This document shows, piece by piece, positions 7,679 to 18,192 of a stretch of DNA of 64,000 nt. The position numbers and the translations under genes were made by a program. The DNA comes from Acidisarcina sp963790505 (GTDB taxonomy: Bacteria > Acidobacteriota > Terriglobia > Terriglobales > Acidobacteriaceae), in the NCBI GenBank assembly GCA_963790505.1, contig CAWBOT010000005.1:310001-374000 (forward strand), in the 5' to 3' direction. The notes below the pieces were generated by a model. That model made no database searches. It had not been told where the DNA came from and saw only the letters and a program-made list of their open reading frames with translations. Positions within the stretch are counted from its first letter, which is position 1, and each line of letters begins with the position of its first letter.

Positions 7679-9481
7679 CTAAGTGGACTTAGGTTTCCAC
7701 GTCGCGACAATCCCCTCGCCCTCGCGAATGGTGAGGATCTGGTTCGCTTTCACCTGCGGGAATCTCTCAACCTTCTGCGTGGTGGGCCACTTCACCTCGA
7801 TCATGTCGACGGCCTCGATCTTGCCCACGCCGAAGTGAAGCCGTAGGTCGCTCTGCGACATCACGCTGTCTCCGCTGTGTACCTCATCCATCTGCGTGTG
7901 CTTTCCCGTCATCACCCGCACCCGCGCCCCGATGGCGGTTCGATTGCACTTCGTTCCCACTAACTTGATCTTGATCCAGTTCTGCTTGTTCCCGCCCTCA
8001 TTACGCAACAGCGATGGCGGATCGTTCATATTCAGCACCAGAGCATCCATGCCGCCGTCGTTGTCGTAATCGCCAAAGGCGGCGCCGCGGCTGGAGAAAT
8101 GCTCGCTGATACCCGGCCCCATATCCGCCGAAACATCCTTGAAGCGGCCATTGCCGAGGTTGTGATAGACCAGCCGCGGGTTCTTGAAGGTCTGCCCGAA
8201 GTTGTAATTGTCGATCTCCGGATAGACATGCCCGTTGATCTGCAGGATGTCCGGCCAGCCATCGTTGTCGTAATCGACAAAGCCGCAGCCCCAGGCTACA
8301 TAGCGATTGTTGACTCCAACCCCGGCCGGGTAAGTGACATCGCTGAAAGTCCCATCGCCGTTGTTGTGGTAGAGGTTGCAGGTGTCGTCGGCAAAGTTGG
8401 TTTTGAAAATGTCGAACCATCCATCGCAGTCGTAATCGGCGACCGCGACACCCATGCCGGCCTGCTCGTGGCCGCCATCGCTGTAAGCGCATCCCGCCAT
8501 GACTGCAACATCGGTAAACGTGCCGTCATGATTGTTCTGGAAAAGAATGCTCGGTTCCGAGTCCACCGCGACATAGATATCCGGCCAGCCGTCGTTGTCG
8601 AAGTCATACGAGACCGAGGTGATCGAATACCTTGGCCCCGGCTTCAGGATGCCCGCCTTCTCGGAAACATCGGTGAACGTGCCGTCGCCGTTGTTGTGAA
8701 AGAGGATGTTCGTGTCCCCCGGCAGCCCGCGCGGACCGCACATCGTCGGCACGCCCTTCCATTGGCAGAAGTTCGTATCGTTCGGGCCGGCAATCTTCGC
8801 CGGGTCGAGTTTGATGTAGTTGCAGACAAAGAGATCGAGATGGCCGTCGCGGTCGTAGTCGAGAAAGCTGCAGCCCGCGCCCCACCGCACCTGTTCCTGC
8901 GCCAGGCCCGCCTTGCGGGTCACATCGGTAAAGGTGCCGTTGCCGTTGTTATGGAAGAGGATGTTATGGCCCCAGAAACAACAGAAAAGGTCGTCCCACC
9001 CATCGTTGTTGTAATCGCCAATGCAGACGCCCGTCTGCCATCCTGTCACACCTAGTCCGGACTTCGCGGTCACGTCGGTAAACGTGCCGTCGCGATTGTT
9101 CTTGTAGAGATGCGAAGTCGGCGCTTGCCCCTTGGGCCAAGTCGTGTCGAGCCGATTGCCGTTGGTCAGATAGATGTCCAGCCATCCGTCATGGTCGAAG
9201 TCGAAGAACGCGAGTCCGCTCCCCTTGGCCTCGATAATCGAACGCTTGTGGTCAATGCCCCCCCACACATTGGGGATCGTCAGCCCCGCCTTCGCGGCTA
9301 CATCGACATATTGCACGGGAGATGCCGCACTAGCCTGACTCGCAATTGTCTGACCCGAGGTCGCGGCTTGTAGCAGCGCCGGATCTTTCCACCTCCAGAG
9401 CGGAGTCGCGAGAGCTTCGGTCAGGTTAGCGCCGAGCAGAAAGAGGGAAGAACCGAGGAAACGCCGACGCGGAAAATTCAT
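7679..9481 (-). CDS. CRTAC1-type FG-GAP/ASPIC-UnbV protein with Tat signal
   Basis: A 600-aa protein. The N-terminus MNFPRRRFLGSSLFLLGANL has a twin-arginine motif and hydrophobic stretch, so export by Tat is likely. At least seven FG-GAP/VCBS-type repeats follow (FFDFDHDGWLDIYLTNGN, IGDYNNDGWDDLF, NNGNGTFTDVT and so on); each carries a DxDxDG calcium-loop motif, and the repeats should build a beta-propeller. The C-terminal ASPIC/UnbV domain (about 490-590) reads NWIKIKLVGTKCNRTAIGARV...HFGVGKIEAVDMIEVKWPTTQKVERF. Known relatives are secreted or surface carbohydrate- or protein-binding proteins with no settled function. It is last in the leftward series, 110 bases downstream of the next CRTAC1 gene, and may be co-transcribed. 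Confidence 0.88.
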   Translation of the reverse strand: MNFPRRRFLGSSLFLLGANLTEALATPLWRWKDPALLQAATSGQTIASQASAASPVQYVDVAAKAGLTIPNVWGGIDHKRSIIEAKGSGLAFFDFDHDGWLDIYLTNGNRLDTTWPKGQAPTSHLYKNNRDGTFTDVTAKSGLGVTGWQTGVCIGDYNNDGWDDLFCCFWGHNILFHNNGNGTFTDVTRKAGLAQEQVRWGAGCSFLDYDRDGHLDLFVCNYIKLDPAKIAGPNDTNFCQWKGVPTMCGPRGLPGDTNILFHNNGDGTFTDVSEKAGILKPGPRYSITSVSYDFDNDGWPDIYVAVDSEPSILFQNNHDGTFTDVAVMAGCAYSDGGHEQAGMGVAVADYDCDGWFDIFKTNFADDTCNLYHNNGDGTFSDVTYPAGVGVNNRYVAWGCGFVDYDNDGWPDILQINGHVYPEIDNYNFGQTFKNPRLVYHNLGNGRFKDVSADMGPGISEHFSSRGAAFGDYDNDGGMDALVLNMNDPPSLLRNEGGNKQNWIKIKLVGTKCNRTAIGARVRVMTGKHTQMDEVHSGDSVMSQSDLRLHFGVGKIEAVDMIEVKWPTTQKVERFPQVKANQILTIREGEGIVATWKPKST

Positions 9482-9591
9482 AGACTCCGATGATTATAGA
9501 GATAGACGGCGAGGTTGATAGAGACCGCGCCTCGTCGGTGTTGAGCCCGTCCAACCGCCAGAAATGCGCCTCGCATCAGCCGTTCGCAGTG

Positions 9592-11349
9592 TCATCGAGT
9601 CGTTACTTTCGGAAACGGACGCGGCACAATCCCCGCGCCCTCTTTGACCGCGATGATCTTGTCGACCGGCACATTTGTCAGCGTATCCACCTGCCCGCTC
9701 GGCCAGGCGATCACCAGCGAGTCGATCTTTGTACTCTTGCCGAGGCCAAACTGGATGCGCGGATCGCTCGCTGACATATAGCTCGTCCCACCCTCAGCCT
9801 GTTGCATGCGTGTGGTGCCGTCCGAGGTCAGCTTCAACACCGCGCCAATGCCGTCACGGTTCGACTTTGTGCCGATCAGCAGGACTTCCAGCCAATGATT
9901 GGCATTGCCGCCGTCGTTGCGCAACAGTTCCGGATAATCCCCTCGAACGTTCACGGCAATGTCGATGTCTCCATCGTTGTCGAAATCCGCCGTGGCCAGG
10001 CCGCGCCCCGCGACCGGGCGGATAAAGTCTGGCCCCAGAGAGTCCGAGGTCTTCTCAAAATGCCCCTTCCCAAGATTGCGGAACATCAGCAGCGGCTCTT
10101 TATACGACACCTCACTGTGATAGAGCGCGACGTTGTCGACCATCGCGCCATTCAATTGCAGGATGTCAATCCAACCATCGTTGTCGTAGTCGATGAACTT
10201 GGCCGCGATCCCGCTCAGCAGCCGCGCCTTGGCCCCGATTCCTGAGCTGTAGGTGGCGTCAGTAAACGTCCCATCCCCGTTGTTGTGGTAGAGCCGGTTC
10301 AGTTCGAAATCAAGATGAGTGATGTAGACGTCGAGCAATCCATCGCCATCCACATCTGCGGCATCGATGCCCATCCCCGCCTCGTAGCCGCCATCTTCAC
10401 TCGCGGCGAGCCCGGAGATCAGCGACACGTCCTTGAATGTTCCGTCGTGATTGTTGATGAAAAGGAAATTCGGCCAGGTGTCGTTGGCAATTGCAATGTC
10501 AGGCCAGCCGTCGCCGTTCAGGTCCGCCAGCACCACGCCCATGCCCTTCGATTCCGGCAGGCCAACTCCCGATTTATCGCTCACGTCGGTGAACGTGCCG
10601 TCGTGGTTGTTGTGATAGAGCTTGGTCTTCTGCCCTTTGTAGTTGCCCGGATTGCAATACGACCGATAGCCCGGTGCGCGCTCTCCGCACCAGATATTGT
10701 TCTTCGGCGACCAGTCGATGTAGTTGGTCACCACCAGGTCGAGCCATCCATCCTTGTCATAGTCGAACCATCCGGCGCTCGTCGACCATCCTCCTTCGTC
10801 CGCGACCCCCGCCTTGGCGGTCACGTCGGTGAACGTGCCGTCATGATTGTTGTGATACAGGATGGCGCTGCCATAGCCGGTGACATAGAGATCGGGATAG
10901 CCGTCATTGTCGAAATCCCCCACCGCAACGCCCTGGCCATAGTGACCTTCGCCTCCCACGCCGGCTTTCGCCGTCACGTCGGTAAATGTTCCATCGCCGT
11001 TGTTGTGGTAGAGCGCGGAGCGCAACGGCGCGGGCGGCTTATAAATATCGGTGGCCGCGGACTGGACAAAGTAAAGGTCCATCAGTCCGTCCTGGTCGTA
11101 GTCGATCCACGCCACGCCCGTCCCCATCGTCTCGAGGTAGTACTTCTGGTCGGTCTGCGTTGAGTCCTGCACAAACGTGATTCCCGCAGCCTTGCGAATA
11201 TCGGTATAGCGCACGGGGACCGCAGGTTCCTGGGGCTTCGCCGCCTGTTGTGCGAATACTACGTCGCCGAGAAGTGCGAGTAGCGCCAACGCTGCGCCGC
11301 AGAGGGTGACGCGCCTATGCTGTACCGCAAGTGGATTCCGCTGCGTCAT
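9592..11349 (-). CDS. CRTAC1-type FG-GAP/ASPIC-UnbV protein (second copy)
   Basis: A 585-aa secreted protein with a Sec signal (hydrophobic core about residues 15-33, GDVVFAQQ). FG-GAP repeats with DxDxDG loops (WIDYDQDGLMDLYF, VGDFDNDGYPDLYVTG, DYDKDGWLDLVVTNY, DVDGDGLLDVYITH) run to about residue 470. The ASPIC/UnbV domain follows (NHWLEVLLIGTKSNRDGIGAVL...QFGLGKSTKIDSLVIAWPSGQVDTL). Its ATG follows the stop of the TPR gene after a single base, so translation is tightly coupled. It is related to but clearly diverged from the 7679-9481 protein, so this is an old duplication. Confidence 0.88.
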   Translation of the reverse strand: MTQRNPLAVQHRRVTLCGAALALLALLGDVVFAQQAAKPQEPAVPVRYTDIRKAAGITFVQDSTQTDQKYYLETMGTGVAWIDYDQDGLMDLYFVQSAATDIYKPPAPLRSALYHNNGDGTFTDVTAKAGVGGEGHYGQGVAVGDFDNDGYPDLYVTGYGSAILYHNNHDGTFTDVTAKAGVADEGGWSTSAGWFDYDKDGWLDLVVTNYIDWSPKNNIWCGERAPGYRSYCNPGNYKGQKTKLYHNNHDGTFTDVSDKSGVGLPESKGMGVVLADLNGDGWPDIAIANDTWPNFLFINNHDGTFKDVSLISGLAASEDGGYEAGMGIDAADVDGDGLLDVYITHLDFELNRLYHNNGDGTFTDATYSSGIGAKARLLSGIAAKFIDYDNDGWIDILQLNGAMVDNVALYHSEVSYKEPLLMFRNLGKGHFEKTSDSLGPDFIRPVAGRGLATADFDNDGDIDIAVNVRGDYPELLRNDGGNANHWLEVLLIGTKSNRDGIGAVLKLTSDGTTRMQQAEGGTSYMSASDPRIQFGLGKSTKIDSLVIAWPSGQVDTLTNVPVDKIIAVKEGAGIVPRPFPKVTTR

Positions 11350-11350
11350 C

Positions 11351-13923
11351 CTAGAGCGTCCGATCGGCGAGCGACAGCGCCAATTGCAGCAGCTGCGCTC
11401 GGTTGGCTGCGGTCATCGGCTGATCGCCGGCGGGTGCGGTCGCCGGCGCCTGGGCGAGAAATTGTTCAATCCGGTTGACGTCCAGGCTCCCGCTCGCTGT
11501 ACTGTTCTTGAAGCGCCCCAGCACCTCTTTGGCCTTGTCGATCTGCCCGGTTTCAAAATAAAAAACGCCCAGCGTCGAATAGCTGCCCGGCCACTCCGGC
11601 AGAATATCCATCGCCCGCTCAAACTCGCCGGCAGCTTGCGCCGTGTTCCCTTCGAGCACCGACGCGATGCCCAGTCCCCAGAGAATCTTTCCCGATCCAG
11701 GTACGCGGGCCTGGCCTTTCAACAGCGTCTCTTTCGCGCCGGATATATCGTTCTGCCGGAACTGTAACAGTGCAAGTGCCAAATAATCCTGGTCGTTATC
11801 CGGGTTGCGGCTGATCGCGTTCCGATAGATCTCTTCAGCGCGCACCGTATCCCCAAGATGCGCATAGATGTCTCCGAGCAGCGCAAGATAAGCATCGTCC
11901 TTGCGACCCTCTTCCGAAACTTGCTCGGCAGTCGCGAGCGCCTGGGAATAGAGACGCTTGCGAAAATAGGCATCTGCGAGATCGAACTTGATCCCATCTG
12001 AATCGGGACTCGCCTGCAGCGCCGCCTGAAAGTGCTGAATCGCGTCGTCATAGAAATGGTAACGGGCAAGCAGGACCCCGGTCCCAGTCAGCGTGCGGTA
12101 ATCGCCTTTGCTGATCGCATCCAGTTGCGTAATCGTGCTCTTCGCCTCTTCAGCATTTCCCGCTTTCAGATAAGCCTCGGCCAGCAGGTACAAATCCTCC
12201 GGCTGGTCGGGATGCTTCTTGATCTCGTCGGTCAGTTCGGTGATGTCCAGTTGAGCACGGGCGCCGGCGCAAGCTTGGAACGGCTGTCGAGATAGTCGTA
12301 CAGGTGCTCATAGGGGAACGCCCCGCCGGAGGCATTCTTGGAGAGCGTCTGAAAGACATTCAGATCGCGGTCAGCCGCGGCGGTCTCATGCAGACTCCTC
12401 TCCACCATAGCCAGCTTGTAGTAGCCGGTGGCCGGGTGCCGGCTGACCTTCACATATCGTTTCAGCAGCTCTTCCGCTTCAGCAAACTTCTTCTCGCCAA
12501 TGCGCAGGTTCGCGAGCTCCAGCAGCGCTTCCGAATAATCGGGAGTCGCATGCAATACTTGTTGAAATCGCGCTTCGGCTGCTGCGTTGTCGCCCTGCCG
12601 TTCGGCGATAAGACCCAGGTTGAACAGGCAGACGTTGTTATGTGGGTCCACCTTGAGTCCTTGCTCAAAATACCCCTTTGCCTCGTCAAATCGTCCCAGC
12701 TCCCGGTAGGAGATGCCGACGTAAGCGTAAGAGCGCGCAGAGTGTTCTGCCGCAATGAGTCTCTGAAAAACATCGAGGGCCTTGTCGACCTTACCAGCCA
12801 TGAAGTAACTCTCGCCCAGCGACGCCAGCAGGTCGGTCCGTTGCGGCGCAATCCCAAGGCCCGCCTCCAGCAGCGGGATCGCGTCTTCGAAATAGTTCTG
12901 CGAGATGCTCACCTGGGCCATCAGGTAAATGATGTCCGTGTTTTGCGGCGCGATCTTGTGCGCCCTTACCAGAAGATCCAGCGCGTCGAGAGGCTTCCCC
13001 TGATCGTTGAGCGCCTGCGCCTGCAGAAATAAAGCCTCCGGAGATTCGGGCCGCAGCTTGAGTGCACGACCAAGCGCCAGCTGCGCTTTGGCATAGTCGC
13101 CATCCAGCAGGTAGCTTCGTCCGAGATTGTAGAGAACCTCGAAGGCCCCCGGCTCAAGCGCGTCGGCTTTCTCCAGCTCCAGCTCCGCTGCCTTGAACTG
13201 CTTCTCAGCCGCGAGCGTCACGCCAAGAGAGAAGTGTACCTGGATGTCATCCTTGTGTTGTGTCGAAAGCTCCGTCGCCAGCCGCAGCGCTTCCGCCGTG
13301 TGTTTGGTCTGCAGGTAGGCGCGCACCAGGTTGAGACTCGTGGCGACGTTTGGCGGGCGCACGCGTTCCAGGTGGGGAATCGCTTCAGCCGCCGCTCCTT
13401 TGGCCATCAGCAGCACACCCAGGTTGTAATTCCCATCCGCGTTGGCCGGATCGAGACGCAACACCGTCCGAAATTCGTTCTCCGCAAGCTCGGGCTGCTT
13501 TTCAGCGACGTAAACATTGCCCAGGTTGTTGTGCGTCTTGGTTGCGTTGGGGGCAATCTTCAACGCGTGCTGCAGCGTCTCGATCGCGCCTGTATAGTCT
13601 TGCTGCGCGCTCTCGATGATCCCAAGCAGGTTGTAGCCGTCAACGCTCGACGGGTTGTGCTGCAGCTCTTCCTGCACTTTCGCTTTGGCCTCATCGAGAT
13701 GGCCTTGTTGCATCAGCGCTTCGGCCTCCTGAAACTCAGCTGGGCCTTTGGAGGAGGGCGATGTTTGTTGCCCGAAAGCTCGTCCAGCGGCCATCAGAAG
13801 TAACAAGAACGCGAGAGAGAATCCCAAGCTCCACCGCGCCGTGAAAGCTTCGTTTCCATGCAACAACTCGGTGCGTTCAGCCAAGCGGTCCGCACCCTTT
13901 CGAATGCCCATCGAGGCGCTCAT
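11351..13923 (-). pseudogene. Exported TPR-repeat protein, apparent frameshift
   Basis: After correction this is an 857-aa protein: an N-terminal signal or anchor (hydrophobic stretch about residues 30-50, AGRAFGQQ) and then a continuous array of TPR repeats. The first frame (13923 to 12232) ends KLAPAPVLNWTSPN. The second frame, open from 12293 downward, continues QLDITELTDEIKKHPDQPEDLYLLAEAYLKAGN, clearly the same protein. One base added to the CCC run at 12259-12261 (minus-strand reading) restores one frame, so a lost C is the simplest lesion. The start ATG at 13923 overlaps the upstream stop as ATGA, and the end lies 1 base before the CRTAC1 gene. A true mutation or a sequencing indel would look the same. 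Confidence 0.75.
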
Positions 13924-16900
13924 TGCAGCACCTCCAGCGCCTGCTTCGCGCCCGCGTTCTCGGGCTGAAGGCGCAGCAGTTCCGACACAATCTGTCGCGC
14001 ATTTTCTTTGTCGCCGCGCATCATGTAGAGACGCGCAAGGTTGAGATACGACTGGTCGAAGCTCGGCGTCAGCCGGATGCACGTCTTGAATTGCTCCTCT
14101 GCCTGCGCATAGTCCTTCTTTCGAACAAACAGGATGCCGAGGTTGTTCAAGGCTTCAGGATAGCCCGGGCGCAAGAGGACCGCGCGTTGCAGGTAGCTCG
14201 ACGCCTGCTCCATCTGGCCTTGCTGGGCGTAGAGCATGCCCAGGCTGTAGTTGGTTTCCGCATCGTCCGGCTGCAGGACAACGCTTGGCCCAGGCTCTCC
14301 TGCGCTTTCCCAAAAGAACCTTGCCGCCGGTAGACATTCCCCAGGTTCAGCAACGCGATCGCATAGCCCGGCCTCAGCTGCAGCGATTGCTGGAAGTCCC
14401 CGATCGCCTCATCCGCGCGGCCTTGCTGCGCTGCCATCATGCCCAGATTGTTCCATGCTTCGGGGTAGTCTGGCTTTAGCTTCAAGGTCTGTTCAAGATA
14501 TTTGCGGGCTTGTTCGAAATCGTTTCTGCGCAGGTTCAGCGTGCCCAGGTTGTAATAAGCCTCTGGGTCGTCCGGCTTGGCGGCGATGACCTGCTCAAAC
14601 GACTCTGCCGCTTGCTCCAGGTATCCATGCTGGAACATCGCAACGCCGTAGGTAAAATCGTTCCGTTGAAATGCTCCCTGGTAGAGAACTCCGCCCAGCG
14701 GAATCGCCTTCTGCATCCGCTCAGCCGGCGTCGTTGGCAGCGACTTCGCATCCTCCAGCACGCGTCGCGGATCGAGCGGCCCCTGGTAGACCTTGACGAT
14801 CATGCCCTCGCCGTCCAGCAGAAATGATGTCGGAATGGCGAGGTCGCGGCGGCGATCGAAGAGGTAACGGTAGATGATGTTGTAAATGCCCGCTACATCC
14901 ACCGTCGCAAACATCACCGGAAAGGAAAGTCGCGCATCGGTCGCAAATGCCCTTGCCTTTCCAGCGTCGCTCGGCTGATCGACGTTGATCGCCAGGACGG
15001 TAATCTTGCCCTGTGCCAGCGAGGTTTTGCTGCGATCCAGCGTCTTCAACTGATCGCAACTCACCGGCGCGTTTGTCGCCCAGAAGTTCAGCAGCAACAG
15101 TCCGCCGCGAAACGACGCCAATTCTCGAAGAGTTCCAGCAACATCGGGCAGCGAAAAAGCCGGAGCCTTCAGCGGCTCAACCAGCCATGTCTCGGCGACC
15201 GCGGGCAACGCCTCCGCAGCCCCGGCGGCCCCGGCCTGTGCATAAATTGCAGCCGGTCCGGCGAATGGCTTGTTCACCACCGTTGCCGCGCCTTCTTCGA
15301 TTTCGATCCGGTGGTTGACCGGCAGGTTCTCGAAGCTCTGCGAGGGTCCGTTCGGCCATCGGACCGTTGCTCGCACTGCTCCCTCGTGCGCTCCAACTCC
15401 AAAGAACACTTCCTTCGAATGCTGCGCCAGAAAGCCCGAGCCCGCCTGCAAATATTTCGTCTGCCGCAGCGTCCCGGCTTCGACGGTGATTGCGGCCCCG
15501 ATCGCGTCGCGATTGCTCTTGTGCCCCCGCAGCCGGAACGAGATCGAGTGCCCGATCTCCTTCATCGTGTTGTGCAATATCCGCAATTGCGGCGCGTTGC
15601 GGTTCTTCAGAATGATCTCCAGCCTCCCATCGTGGTCGAGGTCGGCAAGCGCAAACGACCGGCCGTCCTCAGGAAAATCCAGCCCCACCGCGCCCGAGAC
15701 TTCAGAGAATGTGCCATCACGGTTATTGGCAAACATGACGTTTCTTTCGTAGCCGCTCCACGAGCTATCCGACCGGATCAGCTCATTCAGCGCCTGCCAT
15801 CCGTGCTCATACGCCGACGTAGGCGTCGCGTCGTTGGGTGATCTCCCCACCACTTGCCGCCAGAAAAAGCTCGACAGATCGCCCTGGTCCGGCGCCGAAA
15901 TATAACCGTTCGCGACGTACAGATCGGGGTAGCCATCATGGTCGAAGTCCCAGAAGTCCGAACACCACGACCAGCGCCCCATCTCCACCCCAGCCTGGCG
16001 GCTGACGTTTTCAAACTCATGATTCCCTTGGTTGCGATAGAGCGAGTTGCCCCGCGCATGACGCCGGTAGAGCGCGAGAATCTCCTCCGGAGCCTTGTCG
16101 TGAAAGAGCTTCTGTTCCGCGACTCTCTGGCCCGCGGCCGACCACATATTGGCAACGTAGATGTCTTCGCGCCCGTCGTTATCGCAGTCAGACCAGCTTG
16201 CGCTCATCCCCGCACCGACATCCTCGGCGTGCGCCTCGCCTGAGATCGCCGTGAAACGCCCGTCGCCATGGTTGCGATACAGGTTGCCGCGGCCGAAATC
16301 GTTCGCCACATAGAGATCCGGAAAGCCACTCGCCCCGGCCTCGCCCCATGCGCAGGCGAAGCTGTATCGGTTGTTGTCCGCGTTCAGCCCAGCTGCCTCC
16401 GTGCGGTCGACAAACGTCCCGTTTCCCTCGTTGTGCAGCAGAAAATTCGGCGGCCCATTCCGCGCGTCAAAATAGGGAACTGGATAGTGATACTGGTCCA
16501 GCCCTACGTAGTAGCTGTAAAGGCAGAAGTAAATATCCAGCCGCCCGTCGCGGTCATAGTCGGCCAGCGCGGCATGAGTGAACGTTCCCTGCGGCTGGTT
16601 CTTAAACTTGAAAGCGTCCTTCTTCAGCGCGAACGTCCCATCGCCCTGATTCAGAAAAAGCAATGGCCCGCTGCCGCAGACCACCAGCAGGTCCTGCACT
16701 CCTTTGTTATCGAAATCCGCGAAGAGCGCGCAGGCAGTGCCATCGAGCACCCCGACTCCCGCTTTCTCCGTCACATCCTCAAAAGTCCCGTCGCCACGGT
16801 TGCGGTAGAGGCGGTTCGGCAGTCCGGCCGGCTGGCAGATATATAGATCGTCGAATCCGTCATTGTCGAAATCCCCCGCCGCCACGCCATTGTTGCCATA

Positions 16901-17752
16901 CACGTCGATGCCGCAGGCGCCATCGAGCACCGTCCGCCAATAGTCGGCGCCGCGCTGCATCTGGCCCGCATAGGAGGGAACTCCACTCATCGACTGCGAG
17001 GTCACGTCGACGAATACCGGCTGGCTTGCCAGAGCAATCGTCTCTTCCGTGGCTTGCCACTTGCTCGCCTTCCACTCTCCCGAAGCGTTTCGCGCCCACT
17101 CCGTCCGCCACGAGCCCACCCGCTCCTCGCGGCGGTCGCTTCGGCTGCCAACCAGGTCATACCGGATATCTGCCCGCACCGTGACCGGCGTGCTCCCTGT
17201 CTCCTCAATGCCGGTAATCTCGAACTCCGCCGTCTCCACTCGTGCAAGCTTCCCCAGCCACGATTGAATGTTCTGAAGAAATCGCTCCCGGCCCGCAACC
17301 AGCTCGCCGCCAAACTGCCTCCGAAGGACCTCGATTCCCCCTCCCGAACGCAGCGGCACTTCCTTCACAGCGACGAGCGAAGAGGCCGCAATCCTTGGAT
17401 CGAGGAACCTGCCCAGCCCCGATGTATCCTCGCCGTTCGCCTTGAGGCTGCGCGCCCACTCCCCGAGCATCGATCCGATCTCGAAAGCGTATTTCTCCGT
17501 CACGTACTCGTCCGACCCTGGAGCCACCAGGCGAAGCACATCGGCTAACGGAGACTGCGCTGGATAGTGGGGAATCAGCCGTACATCGGCAAACCGGAAA
17601 GGATTTTCGCCGGCCGGAGCGGGCGTTGGGAATCCGAACAGTAACGGGAACCCATGCAAAGGCGCCGGCCTTAGAAGAAGTGGCGCCAACCCCATGCTCT
17701 TGAGGAGCGCCCGGCGGGTAAGGGATTGGATTTCATTCTTGTGACGCGACAT
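13920..17752 (-). CDS. FG-GAP/ASPIC-UnbV/thioredoxin-like/TPR fusion, frameshifted near C-terminus
   Basis: A very large exported protein (about 1277 aa once corrected). The N-terminus has a twin-arginine-like segment (TRRALLKSMGLAPLLL). Next comes a domain of unknown type (about 40-265), then FG-GAP repeats with DxDxDG loops (about 270-720), ASPIC/UnbV (about 735-820), an AhpC/TlpA-type thioredoxin fold (about 860-1000) and C-terminal TPRs. In the thioredoxin domain the CXXC site reads NAPVSC, so only one cysteine remains and disulphide exchange is unlikely. The frame changes near 14275-14285: the long frame ends in nonsense at 14147, while the other frame continues LQPDDAETNYSLGMLYAQQG to a stop at 13920, which overlaps the next ATG as ATGA. 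This is the first gene of the leftward operon. Confidence 0.82.
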
Positions 17753-17935
17753 CCGTAGCGGTTTCCGTTATCCGGCGAGGGTGTTTGAATGCTAGCACCC
17801 GCGGCCTGTCGATCTAAAGACTCCTCCTGAATCTGGCCCTCAGGCCAGAGATCGAGAGCCCCGACCGGCGCGACGCGGCCCTTCTCTCTGCATTTTGAGG
17901 CGGAATTGGCCAGTCGGAGCGTGGGGATGGGAAAT

Positions 17936-18007
17936 ATCTCAAACTTTTGGTTGACAAGGGTTGTCTGCCTGTTCTAGTTTTCTGGCGATGGGAATGTAAC
18001 CGGTTAC
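17936..18007 (+). promoter_or_regulatory. Promoter module 1 with LacI-type operator
   Basis: The 22-base box ATCTC + AAACTTTTGGTTGACAA (17936-17957) contains a perfect -35 TTGACA at 17951-17956. CTAGTT at 17974-17979 stands at -10 distance (17-base spacer). The perfect palindrome GTAACCGGTTAC (17996-18007) lies about 20 bases downstream and matches LacI/GalR-family operators (centre CG, arms GTAA/TTAC). Module 2 has the same layout 111 bases further on. Confidence 0.6.
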
Positions 18008-18046
18008 GCGACACCTGAACACTGCCGTAAGTGGCCAACCAGGGCG

Positions 18047-18120
18047 ATCTCAAACTTTTGGTTGACAAAGGATATTTGACTGAACTAGTTTTCGGGTCGC
18101 ATAACCATGTAATCGTTTAC
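18047..18120 (+). promoter_or_regulatory. Promoter module 2 with LacI-type operator
   Basis: The same 22-base box recurs at 18047-18068, with TTGACA at 18062-18067 and CTAGTT at 18085-18090, exactly 111 bases from module 1. The operator is the imperfect palindrome GTAATCGTTTAC (18109-18120), close to the LacI-family consensus. It lies 72 bases before the receptor ATG, so it should control transcription of the TonB receptor. No LacI-family gene is in the window. Confidence 0.6.
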
Positions 18121-18192
18121 TGAAATCGAGTCGGCGTGGCACGTATCGCCACAGCGCATGACCGAAGGTTAGAAACATTAGGGGGAATTCGG

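Larger units (their letters stand above)
17753..18192. other. Divergent control region between the leftward CRTAC1/TPR operon and the TonB receptor
   Basis: A 440-base gene-free region. The right half holds two copies of a promoter plus LacI-type operator module, annotated separately. The left half has a short perfect hairpin, CTGGCC-CTCA-GGCCAG (17833-17848), and no promoter I can point to for the leftward operon. The two operators could nevertheless affect both directions. Confidence 0.6.

Noticed and set aside
8099..9055. Plus-strand frames opposite the CRTAC1 genes
   Set aside because: Val/Ile-rich shadows produced by the repeated DxDxDG codons on the minus strand.
17833..17848. CTGGCC-CTCA-GGCCAG palindrome as an operator
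   Set aside because: Only 6 bp per arm, and in a GC-rich region this can arise by chance; no second copy was seen.
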